Source of the DNA: Bacillus_BD oryzisoli_A
GTDB lineage: Bacteria > Bacillota > Bacilli > Bacillales > Cytobacillaceae
Assembly (NCBI RefSeq): GCF_043641075.1
Contig: NZ_JBHZRC010000002.1
Coordinates: 496,001-560,000, forward strand
Length of the DNA stretch: 64,000 nucleotides
Direction of reading: 5' to 3'
The notes beneath the pieces were generated by a model. That model saw nothing but the letters and a program-made list of their open reading frames with translations. It was not told the DNA's origin and did no database searches. Positions 17,463 through 24,978 of this stretch are shown here, piece by piece (positions within the stretch are counted from its first letter, which is position 1; each line of letters opens with the position of its first letter). The position numbers and the translations under genes are program-made.

Positions 17463-18206
17463 TTACCCATTATGAAGAATTCTATATTTAAGTGGAGAGA
17501 TTCCCGCAGAATTAACAAACCATCTAGTAAAGGAGGAGGAATTCTCAAAACGCAATTCTTCACTAATCTCCGATATGGACCAATCTGTTGAACGTAATAG
17601 ATGTTTCGCCTCGTTAAAACGAAGTTCAGATAGATATGCTTTTGGACTTTTTCCCGTTTTTTTCTTAAACCATGATGAATAATACACGGGGTGGTAATTC
17701 TCTATTTTTGCTAACGTTTCTAATCGAATGGTTTCTTTATAATGTTTATGAATGTATTCTATAGACGGCGGCTTCGAGGTTTGAAGTTTGTTTGTCACAT
17801 ATCTCGTTAAATTTTCTAAAGAGGATAGGTTCTCATGACTTTGCTCCTCTTCCAATAATAGATAACGAATAGAAGTCCATTGTTTATCCAACCGGATATA
17901 CATTTCATTTGTATCCTCTGGTAAAAATTGCATTGGAATATCTAAAATTAAAAATTCATTCCTATCCATCGAACGATAGTTATGTCCTAACCTGGGAGGA
18001 ATATAAAAACAATAATCTGAGTTAAGATTGATTTCTTGCCACTTAGTTTGTATTTCCAATGAACCATCCAATGGAAAAAGAAATTGTCCAAACTCATGAT
18101 CATGGAATGTAAACTCTCTCGTATAGGATCTTTTCTCACATTTAATATGGTAGATATTACTCCCCCCTAAATTACTTATTAATTCTAATATACTTTCATC
18201 TCGCAA
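17463..18206 (-). CDS. AraC family transcriptional regulator
   Basis: A 247-residue regulator with an N-terminal cupin-like ligand domain (FTFHDHEFGQFLFPLDGSLE, YCFYIPPRLGHNYRS) and a C-terminal AraC DNA-binding domain with two helix-turn-helix units (ETIRLETLAKIENYHPVYYS and WSISEISEELRFENSSSFTR; ending AGISPLKYRI). The HDHE pair may bind metal or ligand. The apparent start is a TTG with a distant AGGA, so the true start may lie a few codons downstream. It precedes the EamA permease gene; cupin-AraC proteins often control a neighbouring exporter. Confidence 0.85.
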   Translation of the reverse strand: MRDESILELISNLGGSNIYHIKCEKRSYTREFTFHDHEFGQFLFPLDGSLEIQTKWQEINLNSDYCFYIPPRLGHNYRSMDRNEFLILDIPMQFLPEDTNEMYIRLDKQWTSIRYLLLEEEQSHENLSSLENLTRYVTNKLQTSKPPSIEYIHKHYKETIRLETLAKIENYHPVYYSSWFKKKTGKSPKAYLSELRFNEAKHLLRSTDWSISEISEELRFENSSSFTRWFVNSAGISPLKYRILHNG

Positions 18207-18251
18207 TTGTCTGTTTTCATTCCTGCCCTATTTTTTCTGCCGGCTTTAAAA

Positions 18252-18674
18252 TCATCGTTCCTGTAAATCATGATCCTGTAATCGAACCATACACTTTACA
18301 TCCTTATCATTATAATAATATTCAATACAATAGCCATCCCTATCGATATCAGGAGATGAAATCAGTTCACCAAAGGCTTTACCGATTCTCTGTTCATCTT
18401 CCATAAAATTCAATATGGTCATACATCTGTAATTTCCTTTTTTAATCATAAGTGTTTCATAATTGAACTGTTCCACTTTGTCCTTTTCTAGAACTTCTGC
18501 TGCTGCTTTGTAGACAATCACTCCATTTTCCGGGCGTGATATCCCAAAAAACCTTCTTTCTCCTACAGGAAACACAGCATGAAGCTTCTGATGTGCAGCC
18601 AGAACACCTTCCGGAAAAGACGTTGCCGTTATACAATAGACGACGATATCCTCCTCAAGAACGATTTTATCCAT
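18252..18674 (-). CDS. Hypothetical protein, GyrI/effector-binding-like (140 aa)
   Basis: No confident family. The layout resembles a stand-alone effector-binding (GyrI-like) domain: an N-terminal strand (VVYCITATSFPEGVLAAHQK), the segment VGERRFFGISRPENGVIVYK, a strand YETLMIKKGNYRCMTILNFM, and a C-terminal strand CIEYYYNDKDVKCMVRL. That pattern is compatible with ligand binding, but this is inference. It is located just upstream of the AraC regulator in the same direction. Confidence 0.55.
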   Translation of the reverse strand: MDKIVLEEDIVVYCITATSFPEGVLAAHQKLHAVFPVGERRFFGISRPENGVIVYKAAAEVLEKDKVEQFNYETLMIKKGNYRCMTILNFMEDEQRIGKAFGELISSPDIDRDGYCIEYYYNDKDVKCMVRLQDHDLQER

Positions 18675-18758
18675 CCTTTGATCACAACCTTTACTCTTTT
18701 TTTGAAAAATATCCCTTTTTTTGTCCCAGCTTCTTTGGTAAAAAGCGAGCGAGAGCCC

Positions 18759-19160
18759 TTAACGATCAAATGTCATACTTGATAGCTTTTCAATCGTCGG
18801 CACATCTGCTGGGGCCCAGTCTAATAATTGTAACTCGCTTGGTGCCAGCCATTTCATTGCTGCATGCTCAGTTAATACAGGTTCACCCTCTATCAGCTTA
18901 CAGATAAATGTCGTTAAATGGACAATGCCAAAATCATATTCGTGAACATTGTACTCAATCTGATCGCCAATTTCTATTTTACAATGCAATTCTTCCCATA
19001 TTTCACGACGTAATGCTTCCTGTGGCGATTCCTCTTTCTCGATTTTCCCGCCAGGAAATTCCCATTTATTAGGAAGGGAGCGATCTGGACCCCTTTGTGC
19101 ACATAGAATTTTCCCATTTTCTATGATGACTGCTCCTACAACATTGATTTCTTTTTTCAT
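18759..19160 (-). CDS. NUDIX hydrolase, MutT-like 8-oxo-dGTP diphosphatase
   Basis: Hydrolyses nucleoside triphosphates linked to another moiety; this subgroup cleans oxidised dGTP from the pool. The start MKKEINVVGAVIIENGKILC has GGAGG six bases upstream, giving 133 residues; an in-frame ATG four codons earlier is less well placed. The Nudix box is complete near residues 36-58: GGKIEKEESPQEALRREIWE followed by EL. QRGPDRSLPNKWEFPGG just before it is typical of MutT. The C-terminal LAPSELQLLDWAPADVP segment matches MutT/CTP-pyrophosphohydrolase proteins of Bacillus. Confidence 0.9.
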   Translation of the reverse strand: MKKEINVVGAVIIENGKILCAQRGPDRSLPNKWEFPGGKIEKEESPQEALRREIWEELHCKIEIGDQIEYNVHEYDFGIVHLTTFICKLIEGEPVLTEHAAMKWLAPSELQLLDWAPADVPTIEKLSSMTFDR

Positions 19161-19338
19161 AACAGCCTCCAAACAGTTGTATGTATATCCATCATACCGT
19201 TCCGTAGGTAGAAAAAAAACTCCTTTCCTTTTACTAAGATTTGTTTTTTGCCATTTTCAAAGTTTGGGCTGATAGGCAAGTTTCCAAATCCCCCCTCAGA
19301 CAATAAAATGACATGTATAAGCCGAAGGGAGCAAGAAT

Positions 19339-19815
19339 ATGGGTAGACGAATAAAACATACTTCACGTGACGTAGAGGAGTTAGCGAGGCTTATGCTGGC
19401 CGAGGCGATTGGTGAAGGAGCTCAAGGAATGAACATGGTTGGATCGGTTGTGGCCAATCGAGTCGAGGCTGACTGTGCTCCTGACTTCAAAGGGCTGCGC
19501 AATATCAGACATGCGATTTATCAAACCATACCCGGAACCAGCGTTCCTCACTTTGAACCCGTCTTAAATGGAACATTGTATTCACAGCGTCCCAGGGAAT
19601 CGGACCTCCAGCGGGCTAGGAATTTGCTGCATGGTCATAGGGACCCTCGGGCACGATTGAATTTGTGGTTTTTTAATCCTAGTCCGGGGAAACGGTTTCG
19701 AGCTCCATGTACAGACACCATGCCACGATCCCCGATGACGAAGTTCGATTTTGCGCACAAGAATCATTGCTTCTATGTCGCTGTACCGGGCTATTGCCCA
19801 GAGTTTTATAGATAA
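19339..19815 (+). CDS. cwlJ: Spore cortex-lytic enzyme CwlJ
   Basis: A SleB/CwlJ-family hydrolase that degrades the spore cortex during germination; in Bacillus it lies in the coat/cortex region, responds to Ca-dipicolinic acid and needs GerQ for localisation. The 158-residue protein lacks a signal peptide, as CwlJ does. LARLMLAEAIGEGAQGMNMV holds the catalytic Glu of the family, followed by GSVVANRVEA and DFKGLRNIRHAIYQ; the C-terminus KNHCFYVAVPGYCPEFYR is also characteristic. AAGGGAG precedes the ATG. The gene lies 23 bases upstream of gerQ, the conserved partner, and both are expected to be made in the mother cell. Confidence 0.93.
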   Translation: MGRRIKHTSRDVEELARLMLAEAIGEGAQGMNMVGSVVANRVEADCAPDFKGLRNIRHAIYQTIPGTSVPHFEPVLNGTLYSQRPRESDLQRARNLLHGHRDPRARLNLWFFNPSPGKRFRAPCTDTMPRSPMTKFDFAHKNHCFYVAVPGYCPEFYR

Positions 19816-19838
19816 AAGAATAAGGAGCTAATTAACTC

Positions 19839-20306
19839 ATGACTTACGGGTATTCTAACTCAAATTATTTTCCATTGAATTATTATCCTGGGTATTATCA
19901 AGGTTCTATGCAGCGGACTGTCGCACAAGAATCTGGCGGCACCCAGTCACAAATGCATTCCGGACCTGCGTTTTCCATTCCAGTGGTTCCACTTGGCACG
20001 GGACAGCAATTTCCGGGACCAACCATGCAGGAATCATTTATCGAAAATATCCTTCGTTTCAACAAAGGTAAGATTGGTACATTCTACTTTACCTACCAAG
20101 GAAACAGCAAATGGAATGCGATGGTTTACAGAGGTCGCGTCGAAACTGCCGGCCGTGACCACATCATCATCAGCGATCCTTCCAGCGGGAAACGCTACCT
20201 GCTCATGATGGCCAATCTTGACTGGGTAGAATTTGATGAGCAAATTAACTATCCATACCATGAAATTAATCCAGAAATCCAGTCACACCTAACAACTACT
20301 GAGTGA
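19839..20306 (+). CDS. gerQ: Spore coat protein GerQ
   Basis: A spore coat protein cross-linked by transglutaminase and required to place CwlJ correctly. The 155-residue protein has a variable Tyr/Gln/Ser-rich N-terminus (SNSNYFPLNYYPGYYQGSMQ) and a conserved C-terminal domain: TMQESFIENILRFNKGKIGT, then FYFTYQGNSKWNAMVYRG and DHIIISDPSSGKRYLLMMAN. AAGGAG lies eleven bases before the ATG. It is the second gene of the cwlJ-gerQ operon, with a strong terminator directly after it. Confidence 0.93.
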   Translation: MTYGYSNSNYFPLNYYPGYYQGSMQRTVAQESGGTQSQMHSGPAFSIPVVPLGTGQQFPGPTMQESFIENILRFNKGKIGTFYFTYQGNSKWNAMVYRGRVETAGRDHIIISDPSSGKRYLLMMANLDWVEFDEQINYPYHEINPEIQSHLTTTE

Positions 20307-20329
20307 GCTGACAGAACAACAAAACCGAA

Positions 20330-20369
20330 AAGGCCTTTATTCCTTTTGATGTTAAGGAATAAAGGCCTT
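20330..20369. terminator. Bidirectional terminator between gerQ and the DoxX gene
   Basis: Perfect 16-base arms (AAGGCCTTTATTCCTT at 20330-20345 and its complement at 20354-20369) with an 8-base loop, between two convergent genes. Confidence 0.85.
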
Positions 20370-20375
20370 CTTAGT

Positions 20376-20873
20376 TTAATGCTGCGCAGATACTTTAACA
20401 TTGGCACGGTTTGCTTTCTTGTTCTTTACTTGTTGGATATACGCTACTACCCAGCGGTCTAAGCCGATTTTTCCAGCATTCGTACCAGCTACAAGAAGGA
20501 AGATGCCTAATAAGGCCATTAGCGCATTCGGATTCGCTACACCTGAGAATAGGAAGGAAACGTTCATCACCACTCCAAAGAAAGCAGCAGCAGTTGTTAA
20601 GCAGCCAAGAATCAATCCAAGTCCCACTAAAAACTCACCCCATGGAACTAACACGTTAAATAGCTCAACATTTGGAATCGCCACTCCTCCTAAAAAGGAT
20701 GCCCACCAGCTTTCAACGCCGGGATTCTTCACTACCCCTTGCAGGAATCCAGAAGCATCGAATCCACCGCTTATTTTTTCAAAGCCATGTGTCAAAAATG
20801 TATATCCTAAGTACAATCTAAATAGGGTCAGAATAATAGAGGATACCTGACTTTCTCTTAACCATTTTACCAT
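20376..20873 (-). CDS. DoxX family membrane protein
   Basis: A 165-residue protein with four predicted membrane segments. The start MVKWLRESQVSSIILTLFRL is preceded by AAGGAGTGG; an in-frame GTG three codons earlier is less likely. TFLTHGFEKISGGFDASGFL is the characteristic first loop of DoxX proteins, and LGLILGCLTTAAAFFGVVMN and PNALMALLGIFLLVAGTNAG are later segments. Family members are linked to quinone-dependent thiol oxidation or oxidative stress, but many have no known role. A basic C-terminal tail follows the last segment. It stands alone. Confidence 0.85.
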   Translation of the reverse strand: MVKWLRESQVSSIILTLFRLYLGYTFLTHGFEKISGGFDASGFLQGVVKNPGVESWWASFLGGVAIPNVELFNVLVPWGEFLVGLGLILGCLTTAAAFFGVVMNVSFLFSGVANPNALMALLGIFLLVAGTNAGKIGLDRWVVAYIQQVKNKKANRANVKVSAQH

Positions 20874-21139
20874 TATTACCACTCCTTAAATGTTAATTAC
20901 CTTACAAATAGATTGTACTACAATATCTCGAAATAAGAATAAGTTTGTTACTCTTTTCACATATTTGAAACGTTTCTCTGACATTTTTGTGAACTATAGT
21001 TTTTGTCTATTGATTTGCGCTTCAATTTAGAGGATGATGGCAAACATTTTCAACCTTAATCTCCTTTCAGCTAATCTGGTTATAATACATGTCCCATTTA
21101 GTTAGACTATATATGACTTTACAGTAAAGGATGAAAGCG

Positions 21140-22618
21140 ATGCGTGATGAATATGTGATTGGTCTCGATATTGGGACGACTAGTGCAAAAGCGGTTCTTT
21201 TTACAACAGAAGGAAAAGTGGTTTTGGAAGCTGAACAGCCGAACACCACCTTATACCCCCATCCTGGCTGGGTTGAGCAGGAACCAGCAGCGGTTGAACG
21301 TGCCTGTATGACCGTTTTGAAGGATATATTTTCAAAATCAGCGGATAAAAGAGGACAAATTCTTGGCATCGGCATATCCTGTGCCCAGCATTCACTTATC
21401 TGTGTAGGGGAAAATGGTGAACCCCTTTCCAATATGCTGATTTGGTCAGACGGAAGAAGCAGCGATCTTGCGGAAAAACTAATGCATACACAGAATGGAA
21501 AGGAAATCTTCATGGAAACGGGGACACCGATTCACCCCATGTCGCCATTTCTGAAGCTGCTTTGGATGAAGGAAAATGATTACGAACCCTATCATCAGGC
21601 AGCTTATTTTATGAGCTTTAAGGAATATTTGCTCTTTAAATGGTATGGTGTGCGAATGGTTGACCATGGAATGGCCGCATCGGCGGGGTTATTAAATTTA
21701 AAGACCTTGGATTGGTCCGATCGAGCCCTCGATATGACAGGGGTTCGGAGGGAGCAGCTTTCCAAGGTCATTCCGCCTACTGAAATTTTAACGGGAATGA
21801 ATCCGCAGCTGGCCAATGAGATTGGCATCCCTGACGGCTTACCAATGGTCATTGGTTCGGGTGACGCTCCTTTAGCGAACTTAGGCAGTGGTGCGATTCA
21901 GCCTGGTGAATTGAATATTTCGCTCGGAACAAGTGGAGCACTCCGTCAGTTTACAAAGGGCTTCCCCATCAATGAAAGTGCTGAAACCTATACCTATTCG
22001 TTCAATACCGAGTATTCCATTATTGGCGGTCCAACGAATAATGGTGGAAACGCCCTGCAATGGGCCATGGAGCTATTTCATTTCGAAGGAAGTTTTAACG
22101 AGTTTCTCGATGGCGCTGGTAACATTAAGGTGGGTGCAGATGGGATTATCTTTCATCCGTATTTAAGCGGGGAGCGCGCGCCATTATGGAATCGGCGCTC
22201 ACGGGGCAATCTATATGGTCTCACCATTGAGCATTCAAGAGATCATATCGTGCGGGCCATTTTAGAGGGAATCACCTTTAATTTATATCAGATTGGTATA
22301 TCCTTGGAAAAAGTAGCAGGAAAGCCTGATAAAATTACGGTTAATGGCGGGTTGACCCGCTCCGAGGTTTGGTTGCAAATACTCGCAGATGTATTCGGTC
22401 AAGATATTTATGTATCGGAAACCCATCAAAACGCAGCATGGGGCGCAGCCTGGACGGCACTGGTCGCAATCGGAAAAGCTTCAAGCTTCAGTGCAATAAA
22501 AGATAGCCTGCCAACGGAAAGGGTAGTTAAAACAAATATCGAGAATCATGAGCTTTACCAGGAGATATTTATGAAGTATTTGAAAATTGGGGAGAATGTA
22601 CAGGAGTTTTTTCACTGA
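21140..22618 (+). CDS. FGGY-family sugar kinase, probable gluconokinase
   Basis: Phosphorylates a sugar or sugar acid with ATP. The 492-residue length suits the FGGY family. MRDEYVIGLDIGTTSAKAVL is the N-terminal phosphate-binding motif; HPGWVEQEPAAVERA follows as in gluconokinases; GDAPLANLGSG and LGTSGALRQFT lie mid-protein, and ITVNGGLTRSEVWLQILADV is the C-terminal FGGY signature region. The ATG at 21140 is preferred because AAAGGA lies eight bases upstream; an ATG at 21131 overlaps that site. Xylulokinase is the main alternative. The hexuronate genes that follow make a sugar-acid substrate more likely. The upstream spacer contains a GAAACGTTTC palindrome that may be a regulatory site. 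Confidence 0.8.
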   Translation: MRDEYVIGLDIGTTSAKAVLFTTEGKVVLEAEQPNTTLYPHPGWVEQEPAAVERACMTVLKDIFSKSADKRGQILGIGISCAQHSLICVGENGEPLSNMLIWSDGRSSDLAEKLMHTQNGKEIFMETGTPIHPMSPFLKLLWMKENDYEPYHQAAYFMSFKEYLLFKWYGVRMVDHGMAASAGLLNLKTLDWSDRALDMTGVRREQLSKVIPPTEILTGMNPQLANEIGIPDGLPMVIGSGDAPLANLGSGAIQPGELNISLGTSGALRQFTKGFPINESAETYTYSFNTEYSIIGGPTNNGGNALQWAMELFHFEGSFNEFLDGAGNIKVGADGIIFHPYLSGERAPLWNRRSRGNLYGLTIEHSRDHIVRAILEGITFNLYQIGISLEKVAGKPDKITVNGGLTRSEVWLQILADVFGQDIYVSETHQNAAWGAAWTALVAIGKASSFSAIKDSLPTERVVKTNIENHELYQEIFMKYLKIGENVQEFFH

Positions 22619-22627
22619 TTGAACCAA

Positions 22628-22680
22628 GGGGACGGGTTCCTCGTCCCAGTTTCACTTTAGCCATACGGGACGAGGGAACT
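22628..22680 (+). terminator. Hairpin after the FGGY kinase (GGGGACGGGTTCC family)
   Basis: The element GGGGACGGGTTCCTCGTCCC is followed about 30 bases later by GGGACGAGGGAAC, giving a long stem with one bulge. It starts about ten bases after the kinase stop codon. No clear T run follows, so the terminator role is tentative. Confidence 0.45.
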
Positions 22681-22787
22681 GTCGATATCCACTGACAATG
22701 CCAGACCTTTAGGAAGGCGTTCCTATGTGGTTGAAATCTAGTAAAGTAGTAGTTTGAAAATCATAGTTATCTAAAGGTGGGTCCCCT

Positions 22788-23640
22788 TCTGACAGACTTC
22801 CTTGAAAATTCACCTCGGTTGTCTCAAGACTGGCCCTCTTCCGATAGATTCCCGTGAAAATCCACTTCTTTTGTCTTAAGACTGGCCCGATTCCGACAGA
22901 CTTCCTTCAAAATCCACTTCTGCTGTCTTAAGACTGGCTCTCTTTAGACAGACTTCCTTAGAAATCCGCTTCAGTTGTCTTAAGACTGGCTCTCTTCCGA
23001 CAGACTTCCTCGAAAATCTGCTTCTGCTGTCTTAAGACTGGCTCTCTTCCGACAGATTCCCGTGAAAATCCACTTCTTTTGTCTCAAGACTGGCCCGCTT
23101 CCGACAGACTTCCTTCAAAATCCGCTTCTGCTGTCTTAAGACTGACTCTCTTTAGACAGATTCCCGTGAAAATCCACTTCTTTTGTCTCAAGACTGGCCC
23201 TCTTCCGACAGACTTCCTTCAAAATCCGCTTCTGCTGTCTTAAGACTGGCTTTCTTCCGACAGTCTTCCTTCAAAATCCGCTTCTGCTGTCTTAAGACTG
23301 GCTCTCTTCCGACAGACTTCCTTCAAAATCCGCTTCTGCTGTCTTAAGACTGGCTCTCTTTAGACAGACTTCCTTCAAAATCCGCTTCATTTGTCTTAAG
23401 ACTGACCCTCTTCCGACAGACTTCCTTCAAAATCCGCTTCTGCTGTCTTAAGATAGGCACACTTCCGACAAACTTCCTTCAAAATCCGCTTCATTTGTCT
23501 TAAGACTGGCCCTCTTCCGACAGACTTCCTTCAAAATCCACTTCAGCTGTCTTAAGACTGGCTCCCTTCCGACAGACTTCCTCGAAAATCCATTTCTGCT
23601 GTCTTAAGACTGGCTCTCTTCTGACTGACTTGCAGTAAAG
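22788..23640. repeat. Tandem array 1: 16 copies of a 52-bp unit
   Basis: The core TGTCTTAAGAC (or TGTCTCAAGAC) occurs from 22820 to 23600 at intervals of exactly 52 bases, with no insertion or deletion between copy 1, copy 9 (23236) and copy 16 (23600). The rest of each unit is a variant of TGGCTCTCTTCCGACAGACT and TCCTTCAAAATCCGCTTCTGC. GTCTTAAGAC is a perfect palindrome. No open frame spans it. It fills nearly all of the 1.1-kb space between the sugar kinase and the convergent SDR gene. Confidence 0.95.
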
Positions 23641-23723
23641 TCACTTCCACTATTGTTGTCAAAACAGAATCTCGATCCTAACGTATCTTCATCTCAACAC
23701 TCCCGAACCAGCCCCACTATCAC

Positions 23724-24494
23724 TTAAATCGTCATCGCTCCAAATCCGCCATCGACACGAACCAACGTCCCTGTTACATAGCTTGAAGCCTTATCCGAGG
23801 CAAGCCAAACGGCTGCTCCCTGCAATTCCTCCGCTTCTCCAAAACGCTTCATAGGAGTATGACCCATAATCTGTTCAATTCGCTCGCTGTCTAGAATTTT
23901 TCGATTTTGTTCCGCCGGGAAAAACCCTGGAATAATCGCATTCACACGAATTCCATATGGAGCGAATTCACGTGCTAAAAACTGTGTTGCATTATTCAGG
24001 CCAGCTTTTGAAACGGAATAGGTGAACACCTTTGAAAGAGGCGTCGTTGATGAGGCAGATGAAATATTGATAATACTTCCTTTCCGCTCCTGCTCAATCA
24101 TCCTCTTGATAAAAATCTGGCAGGTCATGATAATCCCTTTTAAATTGATATCCATAATTCTGTCATATTCATCCATTTCAAGTTCGAGAAATGGTGTCGC
24201 GCTATTGGTTCCGGGCGCATTTAAAAGAATATCCCAGCCTCCGGACCATTGCTCGATTTCATTTGCAGCATGAATAAGCGAATCCTTTGAACTGACATCC
24301 GCCGCAAAAGCCTTCGCATCCCCGCCATTCTCTATGATTTCCTTCACCACTTTTTCCGCAGTTTCAAGGTTGCGGCCGACAATCGCCACTTTTGCTCCAT
24401 GTGAGGCCAATCCTTTTGCCATCGCTGAACCTAGAACCCCATTTCCACCAATGGCAACCGCTATTTTTCCAGTAAGATCAAATAAGTTCGACAT
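23724..24494 (-). CDS. SDR family oxidoreductase, probable D-mannonate (fructuronate) oxidoreductase
   Basis: A short-chain dehydrogenase of 256 residues. GKIAVAIGGNGVLGSAMAKG is the NAD-binding motif, LLNAPGTNSATP corresponds to the NAG region, and the catalytic set is SINISSASS-type Ser followed by TYSVSKAG (Tyr and Lys, near residues 158-162). VRVDGGFGAMTI is the usual end. The nearest known types are the Gram-positive UxuB-like mannonate oxidoreductases and gluconate 5-dehydrogenases. Its position beside uxaC favours fructuronate reduction, the step after glucuronate isomerisation. Mannonate dehydratase is not in the window. No ROK-type operator was seen upstream of this gene. Confidence 0.75.
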   Translation of the reverse strand: MSNLFDLTGKIAVAIGGNGVLGSAMAKGLASHGAKVAIVGRNLETAEKVVKEIIENGGDAKAFAADVSSKDSLIHAANEIEQWSGGWDILLNAPGTNSATPFLELEMDEYDRIMDINLKGIIMTCQIFIKRMIEQERKGSIINISSASSTTPLSKVFTYSVSKAGLNNATQFLAREFAPYGIRVNAIIPGFFPAEQNRKILDSERIEQIMGHTPMKRFGEAEELQGAAVWLASDKASSYVTGTLVRVDGGFGAMTI

Positions 24495-24782
24495 ATGTCA
24501 GCTCTCCCTGTTATGTAGTTTCATTTCCTTTATCATCGAATTTGAAATTAGTTCAGTCCTTGCTCCACTAAAGTGCAACTTTTCTTCCTATAGTATTTCT
24601 CATAATTTAGGTATCATGTATTTTCCATACCTGCCCGAAAATCCTCTCCTAACCCTATTCAAACCATGCAATCAGATAGGAAAGGCTAGGAAAACCGAGG
24701 GAAAAGGAGACAGGTCACTATGATGCACGTTTTCATGGACATTGTTTTCGTTTTCATCAGCATTGCTCCCGTTTTAAGCACT

Positions 24783-24811
24783 TTGATAAAAGGCCGCCAA
24801 TATCCTAGAAT
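24783..24811 (+). promoter_or_regulatory. Sigma-A-type promoter for a 33-residue peptide gene
   Basis: TTGATA (24783-24788) and TAGAAT (24806-24811) are separated by exactly 17 bases and stand 31 bases upstream of a small ATG with a strong ribosome binding site. Confidence 0.65.
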
Positions 24812-24841
24812 AAAACTATCTGACTTGGAGGGAATTACAAC

Positions 24842-24943
24842 ATGAAAAACCTTTTACTTACAATCATTGAGAAAATTGAAGAGTATGGAGAATTCATTCC
24901 TTTTACTTCTTCAGAACCAGTAAAACCAATTCACAAAGACTAA
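24842..24943 (+). CDS. Small peptide gene (33 aa), unknown function
   Basis: An unrecognised short gene: MKNLLLTIIEKIEEYGEFIP followed by FTSSEPVKPIHKD. Support comes from signals rather than homology: GGAGGG lies at ideal spacing before the ATG, a TTGATA-17-TAGAAT promoter is just upstream, and a hairpin overlaps its end. The first half is an amphipathic helix (LLLTIIEKIEEYGEF), the second half is polar with two prolines, and there is no membrane span or signal peptide. It lies alone between the divergent SDR gene and the convergent uxaC gene. It could be a regulatory peptide or a small RNA with an incidental frame. Confidence 0.55.
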   Translation: MKNLLLTIIEKIEEYGEFIPFTSSEPVKPIHKD

Positions 24944-24958
24944 TATGTGAATTGGTTT
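24923..24958. terminator. Hairpin overlapping the end of the small peptide gene
   Basis: Perfect 13-base arms AAACCAATTCACA (24923-24935) and TGTGAATTGGTTT (24946-24958). The stop codon of the peptide lies in the loop. It is also about 20 bases beyond the uxaC stop on the other strand, so it may terminate both transcripts. Confidence 0.65.
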
Positions 24959-24978
24959 CAGCCCCCCTTTTAAAACCT

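Noticed and set aside
19157..19366. 69-codon minus-strand frame between the NUDIX and cwlJ genes
   Set aside because: It overlaps the cwlJ start and its ribosome binding site, and has no recognisable product.
20940..20980. GAAACGTTTC near the sugar kinase as a CcpA site
   Set aside because: It lacks one base of the cre spacing (TGAAACG instead of TGNAANCG), so it is mentioned only as a palindrome.
22788..23640. Array 1 as a CRISPR
   Set aside because: The whole unit repeats; there are no unique spacers, and no cas genes are in the window.
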